A stretch of DNA of 13,962 nt, taken from positions 1-13,962 of the forward strand of contig CALFMA010000293.1 of assembly GCA_937880065.1 (NCBI GenBank). The letters are read 5' to 3'. Below are positions 6,697-13,631 of the stretch, in pieces (position 1 is the stretch's first letter; every line of letters starts with the position of its first letter). The notes under the pieces were generated by a model. That model did not search any database and was not told where the DNA came from. It was given only the letters and a program-made list of their open reading frames with translations. Source of the stretch: an uncultured Ruminococcus sp. (GTDB lineage: Bacteria; Bacillota_A; Clostridia; Oscillospirales; Ruminococcaceae). A program made the translations under genes and the position numbers.

Positions 6697-6906
6697 ATGG
6701 ATTTACCAAAATTCAAATCAAACGATGAGCTTCCGCTCATAATGAACGTAAAGGACGTTGCGGGGTATTTAAACATTTCAGTTGCCTGTGCTTATAACGT
6801 CATGAACTCCTCTGGCTTTCCTGCTATAAAGATAGGCAAGCGTATTCTTATTCAGAGAGAGCGGTTTATTGAATGGATTGATAAAAGCGTAGGACGCATT
6901 TTGTAA
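6697..6906 (+). CDS. xis: Excisionase-like MerR/HTH-17 DNA-binding protein
   Basis: This is a 69-residue protein with the winged-helix layout of small excisionases and helix-turn-helix family 17 proteins. The HTH spans about residues 16-40 (MNVKDVAGYLNISVACAYNV). The wing region FPAIKIGKRILIQRERF (about 41-57) is followed by IEWID, the typical 'IGxRxLixrexfxeWl' ending. Start ATG 6697 has AAAGGTGG 7-8 nt upstream. It sits 16 bp before the integrase gene in the same direction, the standard xis-int arrangement of Tn916-type elements. It is expected to bend DNA at the attachment site and favour excision. A purely regulatory role is the alternative. Confidence 0.8.
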   Translation: MDLPKFKSNDELPLIMNVKDVAGYLNISVACAYNVMNSSGFPAIKIGKRILIQRERFIEWIDKSVGRIL

Positions 6907-6922
6907 ACAGGAGGTTTAATCT

Positions 6923-8107
6923 ATGGGAAAAAACGGAAATCACGAAGGTTCAATCCGCAAACGAGCCAATGGAAAATGGGAGGCTCGTTATTCGGACGGC
7001 AGAACACCTGACGGCAGACAGATTCAGCGCTCCGTCTATGGCAATACAAGAAAAGAAGTTGCTGAAAAGCTGCACGAAATTTTGTATCAAAAGCAGATAG
7101 GGACTTATGTCCCGCCTCAGAATATCCTTCTCAAAGATTGGCTGATTCAGTGGATGAGCAATTATGCAGCAATTTCTGTCAGACCGTCTACATATATCAG
7201 TTATGAAGGCTATGTTCACAATCATATCATTCCTGTTTTAGGAGCAATTCAGCTTCAGCAGATTACTCCTGTTTTAATTCAGAATTTCTATAATCAGAGA
7301 TATGAATCAGGACGTACAGATGGCAAAGGCGGATTGAGTGCCAAAACTATACGTAATCTGCATAATATGCTTCATCAGGCATTTGAACAGGCAAAAATCA
7401 ACGGCATGATTCTCCACAATCCTACGGATAATGCTGTTATTCCAAAACAGACAAAAAAGGAAATGCGAGTTCTTTCAGTTGAGGAACAAAATCGGTTACT
7501 CCAGTTTATTCATCTTCATCGCCTTGGATTTGCTATCCTTTTTGATCTGGCTACAGGATTACGTATCGGTGAACTTTGTGCTTTGAAGTGGTCTGATGTT
7601 AATTTCAACAAACAGACCATTAAAATAAGCCGTACTTTGCAGAGAATCAAGAAAAGTATCGGTGAGAAAGTTTCCGAGGGAGGAAACACAGCCATTCTGG
7701 AAGGCAATGTAAAGACTAACAGCGGTTTTCGTGAAATACCTATTCCTGACAACGTGTTTTCTATGCTTATGCAGCATAAAGCAATTCAGGAGCAGGAGAA
7801 AATCTGTTATGCAGGCATATATCAGGACAACGGATATATCTTTGCAATGCCTATGGGAACTTGTGTTGAACCTCATACCATGAGAGATGCTCTGAATTAT
7901 CTGCTGGCAGCTGCCGGAATTGAACATGCAAATTTTCATGCTCTCCGTCACACATTTGCTACCCGTGCCATTGAAAATGGCGTAAACGTAAAAACTTTAA
8001 GCGATATTCTGGGTCACTCTCAGGTACAAATTACTATGGACCTTTATTGCCATACTTCTCTTGATCTCATGAGAGATAGTATGAACAAACTGGCAGAACT
8101 GTTCTGA
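6923..8107 (+). CDS. int: Tn916-family tyrosine site-specific integrase
   Basis: This 394-residue integrase has three domains. Residues of about 1-60 form an arm-type DNA-binding domain (EGSIRKRANGKWEARYSDGR). Residues of about 66-165 form the SAM-like core-binding domain. Residues of about 180-394 form the catalytic domain. The full catalytic set is visible: R214 (TGLRIGE), K264 (VKTNSGFR), H339 and R342 (HALRHTF), H365 (LGHS) and Y375 (MDLYCH). Length and layout are normal for Tn916/Tn1549-type integrases. Start ATG 6923 follows AGGAGG by about 8 nt. Being the last gene of the module, it suggests that one attachment site lies shortly downstream, between about 8108 and 8370. Confidence 0.93.
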   Translation: MGKNGNHEGSIRKRANGKWEARYSDGRTPDGRQIQRSVYGNTRKEVAEKLHEILYQKQIGTYVPPQNILLKDWLIQWMSNYAAISVRPSTYISYEGYVHNHIIPVLGAIQLQQITPVLIQNFYNQRYESGRTDGKGGLSAKTIRNLHNMLHQAFEQAKINGMILHNPTDNAVIPKQTKKEMRVLSVEEQNRLLQFIHLHRLGFAILFDLATGLRIGELCALKWSDVNFNKQTIKISRTLQRIKKSIGEKVSEGGNTAILEGNVKTNSGFREIPIPDNVFSMLMQHKAIQEQEKICYAGIYQDNGYIFAMPMGTCVEPHTMRDALNYLLAAAGIEHANFHALRHTFATRAIENGVNVKTLSDILGHSQVQITMDLYCHTSLDLMRDSMNKLAELF

Positions 8108-8115
8108 ATTTTAAT

Positions 8116-8138
8116 GGCAGGAAGCTTAGCTTCCTGCC
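8116..8138 (+). terminator. Strong hairpin after int
   Basis: GGCAGGAAGC (8116-8125) pairs perfectly with GCTTCCTGCC (8129-8138) around a TTA loop, followed by TGATTTT. The 10-bp GC-rich stem 9 bp after the integrase stop fits an intrinsic terminator with a short T-tract, though it could also belong to the element end. Confidence 0.65.
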
Positions 8139-8162
8139 TGATTTTCGGATATTTACATATAA

Positions 8163-8321
8163 AAAATAATTTCAAAATGGAATTATAATAACAGAAAATG
8201 GCTATATACAGTAATTTATTTTTTTGCAAATAAAAATTTACAGATAGATTATGCCATTATTGATGCCGGTTCAGTAAAATGTGCAGAACAAATAGTGGAA
8301 AATGATAACCAAGGAAAGTGA
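8163..8321 (+). pseudogene. Possible 3' remnant of an interrupted gene
   Basis: A plus-strand frame without a start codon is open from 8163 to TGA at 8319-8321. The part from about 8238 (LQIDYAIIDAGSVKCAEQIV, then ENDNQGK) reads like a genuine protein C-terminus, while the part before it is low-complexity AT-rich sequence. Its position just beyond int suggests the tail of a gene cut by integration. The family is not recognised. Confidence 0.3.
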
Positions 8322-8322
8322 A

Positions 8323-8368
8323 AAAATTTTTTTCCGCTATACACCATATTATTAACAGAACATATAGC
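8323..8368 (-). terminator. Possible terminator of the minus-strand operon
   Basis: On the minus strand GCTATA pairs with TATAGC across a long AT-rich loop, followed by an A-tract/T-tract palindrome (AAAAAATTTTTT type, about 8323-8337). It lies just past the stop of the 8374-8694 gene. The stem is weak. Confidence 0.25.
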
Positions 8369-8373
8369 TGCTT

Positions 8374-8694
8374 TTAAAGACTTTTCACTTTCTCAATCAC
8401 ATCATCATAAAGTTCCGCAATTGAATGATAGTTATTTTGCTCTAAATAGGAAATGTAGCTGTATATAACATCAAGCAATTCTTCTTTTGTAATAATCTTA
8501 CAGTAACTTGCTTCTTCATAAAAGTCATTTTCAAGCCATTTATAGAGCTCATACGGCTCATTATCAGCATTCAATCCCCATTCCCAGATTTCGAGAGGAC
8601 CAAATGATTTTTTTGAAATCAATACCGTATTTCCATCTTTATCCGGAGCGTCAGCCGGTTTACTAATAAGCCATCTATCAATAAAAATACTCAT
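8374..8694 (-). CDS. Hypothetical acidic protein
   Basis: This 106-residue protein, rich in Asp, Glu, Trp and Tyr, is not recognised. It has no signal peptide, membrane span, metal-binding cluster or nucleotide motif. The C-terminal half (from about 68, ITKEELLDVIYSYISYLEQN) is predicted helical. It is the last gene of a minus-strand operon: its ATG lies 2 nt after the stop of the acetyltransferase gene, with GAGGGTG as ribosome binding site inside that gene's end, so the two are probably translationally coupled. Good codon structure and spacing support a real gene. Confidence 0.7.
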   Translation of the reverse strand: MSIFIDRWLISKPADAPDKDGNTVLISKKSFGPLEIWEWGLNADNEPYELYKWLENDFYEEASYCKIITKEELLDVIYSYISYLEQNNYHSIAELYDDVIEKVKSL

Positions 8695-8696
8695 AA

Positions 8697-9155
8697 TTAT
8701 TTTTTCACCCTCTTGTAAAAACTAACATGGGATTCAAGCTCAATAAACCCATTCTTACAATAAAAATTAAACGCCGGCTTGTCGCTGTCTGTTTGAAGAA
8801 ATATTCCGCATAAGCCACGGTTTTGTATATCTGTTTCTATCAGATTCATAAATCGTGAACCTATCCCCTGACCTTGAATATCGGGTGAAACGCAGAATTC
8901 CTCAATATTATAATTCGTTCCCTCCCACCAATGACGAATCATGCCAATCGAAAGTGCTGCTAATTCGCCATTAATCAGCAAGCCGTAATTTAGTGCATTG
9001 TAGGAATGAGATATTTCCTTTATGTATTCTTTAAGCTGTTTTTCATCGCTCCAATCGTCATTCCATGGCTCTCGCCCAAAAGCTTTCTTAAACAATTCTG
9101 CCATTTGTGGTAAATATGTTTCATCAAGCAAAATAAATTGTTCTTTGTTACTCAT
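8697..9155 (-). CDS. GNAT-family N-acetyltransferase
   Basis: This 152-residue protein has the GNAT fold. Motif A runs from IEEFCVSPDIQGQGIGSRF (84-102) and contains the acetyl-CoA pyrophosphate-binding QGQGIG (94-99). Motif B is at about 124-139 (SDKPAFNFYCKNGFIE). It should transfer an acetyl group from acetyl-CoA to an amine. The substrate is unknown; the family includes aminoglycoside-type and protein or small-molecule acetyltransferases. The start chosen is the ATG at 9155 (MSNKEQF) with GGGAG 8 nt upstream; a longer frame would need a TTG and lacks a site. It is the third gene of the MBL-methyltransferase-GNAT-unknown operon, 72 bp after the methyltransferase stop. Confidence 0.85.
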   Translation of the reverse strand: MSNKEQFILLDETYLPQMAELFKKAFGREPWNDDWSDEKQLKEYIKEISHSYNALNYGLLINGELAALSIGMIRHWWEGTNYNIEEFCVSPDIQGQGIGSRFMNLIETDIQNRGLCGIFLQTDSDKPAFNFYCKNGFIELESHVSFYKRVKK

Positions 9156-9227
9156 CTTTATAACTCCCATATTCTGATAATTCAAATTCAGTAATCTGTA
9201 AAAATTTCAAACCATTCAACTTGAATA

Positions 9228-10013
9228 CTACGCTTTTACATATTCAAACATACGATAGAATTTCTTAGCAAAACTGCCTGCATATAATTTTCTGAAAATA
9301 AACTTTTCGCAGCCTTTCAGCTCATTTATGTACCTTGTCGGTGTCATAGTATGTTCTTTCACGAAAATAAATTTCCCTTGCTGTAATAACTTCGGATTAT
9401 CTATTCCATAAACCTGAGTTACTCCTACATCATTAATAGGATTTTTGTACTTTGAAATTTTTGCAGCTTTTACAGTATAGCAATCCATTAAAAGTGCAAG
9501 ACTTTCAAAATGTTCGCTCAGTTTTGCTGTCAAATGCTTTAATTCTTTGAGAGTTAAGTACATACTTACCCCCTCCATAACTACAATGGCAGTTTTGTTC
9601 TTCGGTATATTTTTCAGCCAGCTGCAATCTCTCGCATCTCCCTCAAGCATCTGATAATCAACATTTTCCGAATAGTATCGCTTTCTTTCTGATATAACTT
9701 CCGCAAAATCTATATCATACCACTTATGATTCATAGTACCTACTCGCAGAACACGACTATCCATTCCGCAGCCTATATGCAAAACAACTGCATCCTCTTT
9801 CTTTAACATCTGTTGTTTTACCCAATCATCAAATACGGCAGAACGAATTCCCATATAATAGGCAAGCCACTTTGACTTTGATTTGCCTTTCAGCTCAAAC
9901 CCCTCTGCTTTCCAGATTTGTTCAGCTTTTTTATCTTCTAAAAATAATCCCTTTTTGCTGACGTAAGATTTTCCGTACATAGGGATATATAATGTTTTGT
10001 TTACACCATTCAT
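9228..10013 (-). CDS. LCM/TcmP-type SAM-dependent methyltransferase
   Basis: This 261-residue protein matches the leucine carboxyl methyltransferase-like family (PPM1/LCMT and TcmP-like bacterial enzymes). Motif I is VLHIGCGMDSRVLRV (77-91), the family's 'LGxGxDxR' SAM loop. An acidic ribose-binding motif lies in WYDIDFAEVISER (98-110). EGDARD (124-129) contacts the adenine, and MEGVSMYLT (146-154) is the family's 'EGxxxYL' motif. It methylates a carboxyl or hydroxyl group on an unknown substrate; bacterial members often work on small molecules. Start ATG 10013 has AGAAGGTG upstream and lies 20 nt after the MBL stop, so both are on one message. The protein is cytosolic, with no transmembrane segment. 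Confidence 0.85.
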   Translation of the reverse strand: MNGVNKTLYIPMYGKSYVSKKGLFLEDKKAEQIWKAEGFELKGKSKSKWLAYYMGIRSAVFDDWVKQQMLKKEDAVVLHIGCGMDSRVLRVGTMNHKWYDIDFAEVISERKRYYSENVDYQMLEGDARDCSWLKNIPKNKTAIVVMEGVSMYLTLKELKHLTAKLSEHFESLALLMDCYTVKAAKISKYKNPINDVGVTQVYGIDNPKLLQQGKFIFVKEHTMTPTRYINELKGCEKFIFRKLYAGSFAKKFYRMFEYVKA

Positions 10014-10033
10014 ACTTTCACCTTCTAATTTTT

Positions 10034-10900
10034 TTACATCAATTCTTTTCTGATAAGTTCTATCATAATTGATGTATTGAGATCAATTGCATCTTCAGGG
10101 TAAATCTCCTTAATGTAACCATGCCAGAATTCCGCTTTGAAGTCAGATATAATTTCATTGCTGCTTTTTCCAATTTTAAGACTTTTCAGTATATTCTGTG
10201 CCGCATTTTCAGATGCAGACTTCATATTGTCAAGAAAATATTTTGTCTGCTCCTCATTGAGAATACCATAATGGGGTGCAAGTATTCGCTTAATATCAAG
10301 TTTCTTCACTTTCTCAATCGACGAAACTGCATCAGAATAACTCACAAGATATGACGGTACTATTCTTTTTTCTCCGTCATACACTCCAAGAGTTTCAGAT
10401 GATAAAAGCAAACCTTTTTCCTTGCAAATAAAACCGATAGAACAGCGAGTATGACCTGGTAAATCTATTACTTCAAAGCACATATCACCTGCTTGTATTA
10501 CATCGCCCTCGTTGACAGGTATGTCAACTTTCAGTTCATCTCCAAGAAATTGATAGTCTTTCACACCGCATTTCTCAGCAAATTTCGCATCCATTTCACG
10601 CATTGTACGCTTTGCTCCCTCACGCTGAAAAATACCTGCGGCATAACTTCCTGCTACAACCTTTACTGTGGGATAGTATCGCAAAATATATGCACTTCCG
10701 AGAGCATGGTCATAATGGGAATGAGTAAGGAAAATATAATCAAGTTTTCTTTCTCCAAGAACTGCTTGTATATTCTTTGCAACTTCAAATCCAGTAAAGC
10801 CAAAACCTGTATCATATAATATTGCTGTTTTGCCGTCATCTATCAGAAAAGCACTATCCCCCTTATTGCATCGCATATCCATAACTTTTATACCGTTCAT
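10034..10900 (-). CDS. MBL-fold metallo-hydrolase
   Basis: This 288-residue metallo-beta-lactamase-fold hydrolase has the metal motif H60-S-H62-Y-D64-H65 (THSHYDHA), then H150 (LPGHT) and H210 (APHYG). The bridging Asp usually found in the 'GDT' turn appears as Glu in SSETL (E169), a known but less common variation. An RNase-, lactonase- or thioesterase-like hydrolysis is possible; the sequence does not fix the substrate. The extra C-terminal region of about 70 residues (from about 220) is helical, as in other small-molecule MBL enzymes. Start ATG 10900 has TAGGAGA upstream. It is the first gene of the four-gene operon and follows a strong promoter at 10968-10996. Confidence 0.88.
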   Translation of the reverse strand: MNGIKVMDMRCNKGDSAFLIDDGKTAILYDTGFGFTGFEVAKNIQAVLGERKLDYIFLTHSHYDHALGSAYILRYYPTVKVVAGSYAAGIFQREGAKRTMREMDAKFAEKCGVKDYQFLGDELKVDIPVNEGDVIQAGDMCFEVIDLPGHTRCSIGFICKEKGLLLSSETLGVYDGEKRIVPSYLVSYSDAVSSIEKVKKLDIKRILAPHYGILNEEQTKYFLDNMKSASENAAQNILKSLKIGKSSNEIISDFKAEFWHGYIKEIYPEDAIDLNTSIMIELIRKELM

Positions 10901-10936
10901 TTTATTCTCCTAACATTTTTCATAAAATCTCTGTTA

Positions 10937-10954
10937 CTGTTGCAAATACAACAG
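10937..10954. promoter_or_regulatory. Inverted repeat just downstream of the MBL-operon promoter
   Basis: CTGTTG (10937-10942) and CAACAG (10949-10954) form a 6-bp inverted repeat with a 6-bp spacer at about +7 to +24 of the predicted transcript. This is the usual place of a repressor operator. An mRNA hairpin is the alternative. Confidence 0.45.
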
Positions 10955-10967
10955 AATATTTATAAAT

Positions 10968-10996
10968 ATTATAGTATAATAATATCGGAAAGTCAA
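10968..10996 (-). promoter_or_regulatory. Strong sigma-A promoter for the MBL operon
   Basis: On the minus strand, TTGACT (10991-10996) and a perfect TATAAT (10968-10973) are separated by 17 bp. The start is predicted near 10961, giving a leader of about 60 nt. Confidence 0.75.
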
Positions 10997-11030
10997 GTGC
11001 TTGCTAATATTTATTAATAAATTTAGCGTA

Positions 11031-11047
11031 ACTACAGAAAGTGTAGT
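11031..11047. promoter_or_regulatory. Inverted repeat upstream of the plus-strand promoter
   Basis: ACTACA (11031-11036) and TGTAGT (11042-11047) are perfect inverted half-sites separated by GAAAG, ending 5 bp before the -35 of the 11053-11080 promoter. The position would suit an activator. Confidence 0.4.
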
Positions 11048-11052
11048 CAGAC

Positions 11053-11080
11053 TTGAATCTATCCAAAAATAAGCTATAAC
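11053..11080 (+). promoter_or_regulatory. Promoter for the dehydrogenase-phosphatase operon
   Basis: TTGAAT (11053-11058) and TATAAC (11075-11080) are separated by 16 bp, just upstream of the ATG at 11101. The leader would be about 15 nt, with a GAGGTG ribosome binding site. Confidence 0.5.
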
Positions 11081-11100
11081 ACAATAAATCGAGGTGTCAA

Positions 11101-12165
11101 ATGAACCAGCATACAAGATTTAATCTTCCTATATGTCTTACAGTTGAGGAAGATGCATTTCTTCATTCAGAAGAAATAGTAAAACGATATATTCCCGATA
11201 TAATCGGACAGAAAGCCATGATTATATCAGAAGAATTCCTTATCAGCATTTATAAAGATAAAATTGACGATATAAGCAGAGATTTTGGGAATGCCGAAAT
11301 ATTCACAATGAAAAATGCAAGCTTTGATGAAGCTGTTTACATTGCTAAAAAAGTCTGCGTTGAAGATATTAAAGTAATAATAGGCATAGGCGGCGGCAGA
11401 GTTCTTGATACTGCTAAATATGCCGCACATATAAGCAAAGCAGTATATATATGTATGCCAACTTCTTTAAGCAATGATTCACTTGCATCGCCATTTTCTG
11501 TCCTTGAAACCTACGGAAAAGCCCGTAAAACCTTTGAATGTAAAATTCCCACAGCGATAATTGTTGACACAAATATGATTATCAATGCTCCTGTAGACCA
11601 GACTCTTTCGGGAATAGGCGATACAATTGCCAAACATACTGCTCTTTTTGATTGGAAACTTTCAGCCGCCAGAACATCATCACGCATTGACGATTTCGCT
11701 TATGCTCTAAGCAGAATGAGTTATGATTCCGTATATCATTGTGATGAAAAGAATATGAAAAGCCGTGTGTTTATCCGAATACTTTCAAGAGCCCTTGTTA
11801 TGGGTGGTCTTGCTATGGAAATTGCAGGTTCTTCAAGACCTTGCAGCGGAAGTGAACATCTTTTTGCTCACGCTATAGAAGAATATTACCCCGATGTAAA
11901 AATAACGCATGGTCTTGCCGTTGCATTAGGAAGTATTCCTGCTTGTATTTTTCAAGGACAAGATGCAGCAGGACTGCTGGATTTCTTTAAAACTTACGGT
12001 ATTGCTACAAATCCCCAATCATACGGCATAACAAAAGATATGTTTGCTGATATATGGGAAAAAGCACGTACTGTCAGAGCTGACAGAATAACTATACTCA
12101 ACGATGTAAAGCCTGACAGGGTACAGCTTGATGAAATATATAACAGAATGGTGGAAGGAAAATGA
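11101..12165 (+). CDS. sn-glycerol-1-phosphate dehydrogenase-like (iron-containing ADH superfamily)
   Basis: This 354-residue protein matches the glycerol-1-phosphate dehydrogenase (EgsA/AraM) branch of the dehydroquinate synthase/iron-ADH superfamily. The dinucleotide loop is GIGGGRVLDTAK (95-106), followed by PTSLSNDSLASPFSV (120-134). The metal ligands are D174 (GIGDT), H253 in the branch-typical SRPCSGSEH (245-253), and H270 (THG). The expected reaction is NAD(P)H-dependent reduction of dihydroxyacetone phosphate to sn-glycerol 1-phosphate. In bacteria this feeds unusual glycerophosphate lipids or polysaccharide substituents. The start follows GAGGTG. The stop overlaps the HAD gene by 4 nt (ATGA), so the pair is translationally coupled, and the phosphatase may act on the same phosphate ester. 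Assignment to G1P rather than another polyol phosphate is by family resemblance. Confidence 0.83.
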   Translation: MNQHTRFNLPICLTVEEDAFLHSEEIVKRYIPDIIGQKAMIISEEFLISIYKDKIDDISRDFGNAEIFTMKNASFDEAVYIAKKVCVEDIKVIIGIGGGRVLDTAKYAAHISKAVYICMPTSLSNDSLASPFSVLETYGKARKTFECKIPTAIIVDTNMIINAPVDQTLSGIGDTIAKHTALFDWKLSAARTSSRIDDFAYALSRMSYDSVYHCDEKNMKSRVFIRILSRALVMGGLAMEIAGSSRPCSGSEHLFAHAIEEYYPDVKITHGLAVALGSIPACIFQGQDAAGLLDFFKTYGIATNPQSYGITKDMFADIWEKARTVRADRITILNDVKPDRVQLDEIYNRMVEGK

Positions 12166-12809
12166 AAAAAGGTTTGATATTTGATATGGACGGCACTCTT
12201 TGGGATTCCTCCGAAAATGTTGCTGCTTCATGGACTGAAAAAATCAGAGAATTGAAATACGATTTACCCGATATAACTCAAAAGGATATTATGGGTGTTA
12301 TGGGGCTTACAATGGATAAAATAGCTGATATTCTTTTCGGCAGTCTTTCAAAAGATGAGCGTATGGAACTGCTGAACTTATGCTGTGACCACGAAAATGA
12401 ATATCTCCGCAAACACGGCGGCAATCTTTATCCCGAACTTGAAAACACTTTAATCCGCCTTAAAGAAAATTATCATCTCTATATTGTCAGCAACTGTCAA
12501 AGCGGCTATATAGAGGCATTTCTCGATTATTACGGATTTGGCAAATACTTCGATGATATTGAATGTTACGGAAATAATCTCTTTGAAAAGGGTGATAACA
12601 TTGCTCTTATCGCAAAAAGAAATAACCTTGATAAAGCATGGTATATCGGCGATATTCAGGGAGATTACGATGCAACAATGAAAGCAGGACTTGATTTTAT
12701 TCATGCCGCTTACGGCTTTGGTACAATTGAGCAATCTGTTCCCGAATTGGAAAAATTCTGTGATTTGCCTGAACTTATGGATACACTTTCAGAAAAAGCG
12801 TTTAAATAG
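12162..12809 (+). CDS. HAD-family phosphatase (phosphoglycolate phosphatase-like)
   Basis: This 215-residue HAD hydrolase has all four motifs: I DMDGT (D8 nucleophile, D10 acid/base), II VSNC (S110), III around FEKGDN (K143) and IV GDIQGDYD (D164, D168). Residues of about 18-90 form a helical C1-type cap, as in phosphoglycolate phosphatase and beta-phosphoglucomutase relatives. It should remove phosphate from a small organic phosphate. The ATGA overlap with the upstream glycerol-1-phosphate dehydrogenase suggests a linked substrate, possibly glycerol phosphate, but this is inference from context. Confidence 0.87.
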   Translation: MKKGLIFDMDGTLWDSSENVAASWTEKIRELKYDLPDITQKDIMGVMGLTMDKIADILFGSLSKDERMELLNLCCDHENEYLRKHGGNLYPELENTLIRLKENYHLYIVSNCQSGYIEAFLDYYGFGKYFDDIECYGNNLFEKGDNIALIAKRNNLDKAWYIGDIQGDYDATMKAGLDFIHAAYGFGTIEQSVPELEKFCDLPELMDTLSEKAFK

Positions 12810-12817
12810 CATATAAT

Positions 12818-12853
12818 AAAACCTCGATTTTCAGCTATAAATCGAGGTTTTTT
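12818..12853. terminator. Bidirectional intrinsic terminator
   Basis: AAAACCTCGATTT (12818-12830) pairs with AAATCGAGGTTTT (12839-12851) around an 8-nt loop, with T-tracts on both strands. It ends the plus-strand HAD operon and can also serve the converging metallophosphoesterase gene. Confidence 0.85.
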
Positions 12854-12870
12854 ATCTATTAAATTATCTA

Positions 12871-12927
12871 TTAAATAGTATCTGAATAAAACTCTTTCAT
12901 ATCATCAAGACGCAGGTAAGCCGTCAC
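12871..12927 (-). pseudogene. Short possible gene-end remnant
   Basis: On the minus strand, 18 codons without a proper start read VTAYLRLDDMKEFYSDTI and end in TAA at 12871-12873. They lie between the metallophosphoesterase stop and the shared terminator, so they would fit the tail of a lost gene. The stretch is too short for certainty. Confidence 0.2.
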
Positions 12928-12940
12928 ACATCATAAAACA

Positions 12941-13603
12941 TTAATATTCATCGTTATAAGCAAGTACAGGCCATGCTCCATTTTCGCTCATACGATAATA
13001 CTTTTTTGTATCTGTATCATACATAAGCACAGGGATTTTTCCGCTTTTCAGAACAGAACCGTCGATATAATAATGGCTTTTGCCGTCCCAGTATATATCG
13101 TTGAATTGAGGATTTCTGCTTATTGAAGCTGTCCCGATGTGACCTGCAATAATATCCATACAGAATTTACCTATTTCAGCAGGATACTTGGATGTATATT
13201 CATAATCGTTGGTACTCCACTCCCAGTACTCCCCTGCTTCTTCACATACTCCTGCATGACAGAAAATCTGTGTATCGGTTTTGTAATATCTGGGAAGATT
13301 ATTCATCCAGCTTATGTATTTATCTTCTCTCGACTTATCACATTCAATTTTTTCGCCCTCTGTAATGGGCCATTCGCCATTCATTGCCGATTCCTCATGA
13401 TTTCCGAGAAGTGCAACTACTTTTTCCGCTCCATATTCACTCTGCAATTTCATAATCCTGTCAAGAACACTATAGCTGTCATAACCGTGGATGTAATCAC
13501 CACATAAAATCAGCATATTATCTCCTGATAAATCGACTAATTTCAATGCAGCTTCAAACTCAACAGGTGAGCCGTGGATATCACTCAATGCAAATATTTT
13601 CAT
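12941..13603 (-). CDS. Calcineurin-like metallophosphoesterase (PPP/ApaH-like)
   Basis: This 220-residue protein has the metal-binding motifs of the calcineurin-like phosphoesterases: DIHG (D8, H10), GDYIHG (D36), GNHE (N68, H69), CHAG (H116) and AGHIG (H155). It resembles bacterial PPP-family serine/threonine phosphatases and diadenosine tetraphosphatases. However, the usual GDxVDRG signature reads GDYIHGYDS, so the conserved Asp-Arg pair that contacts phosphate is missing. This points to a different substrate. The start chosen is the ATG at 13603 (MKIFALSD) with GAGGAGG just upstream; the frame extends 23 codons further to a TTG but without a site. It is transcribed alone and converges with the HAD operon. 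Confidence 0.85.
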   Translation of the reverse strand: MKIFALSDIHGSPVEFEAALKLVDLSGDNMLILCGDYIHGYDSYSVLDRIMKLQSEYGAEKVVALLGNHEESAMNGEWPITEGEKIECDKSREDKYISWMNNLPRYYKTDTQIFCHAGVCEEAGEYWEWSTNDYEYTSKYPAEIGKFCMDIIAGHIGTASISRNPQFNDIYWDGKSHYYIDGSVLKSGKIPVLMYDTDTKKYYRMSENGAWPVLAYNDEY

Positions 13604-13631
13604 AGAATCCTCCTCGTAAATAATCCATTCA

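Noticed and set aside
6480..6728. Hydrophobic 82-codon frame before xis
   Set aside because: GTG start without ribosome binding site, composition typical of random AT-rich DNA, and overlap with the well-supported xis start.
8101..8373. tRNA gene as integration target beyond int
   Set aside because: No cloverleaf-like set of stems or T-loop GTTCRANNC sequence could be found here or elsewhere in the window.
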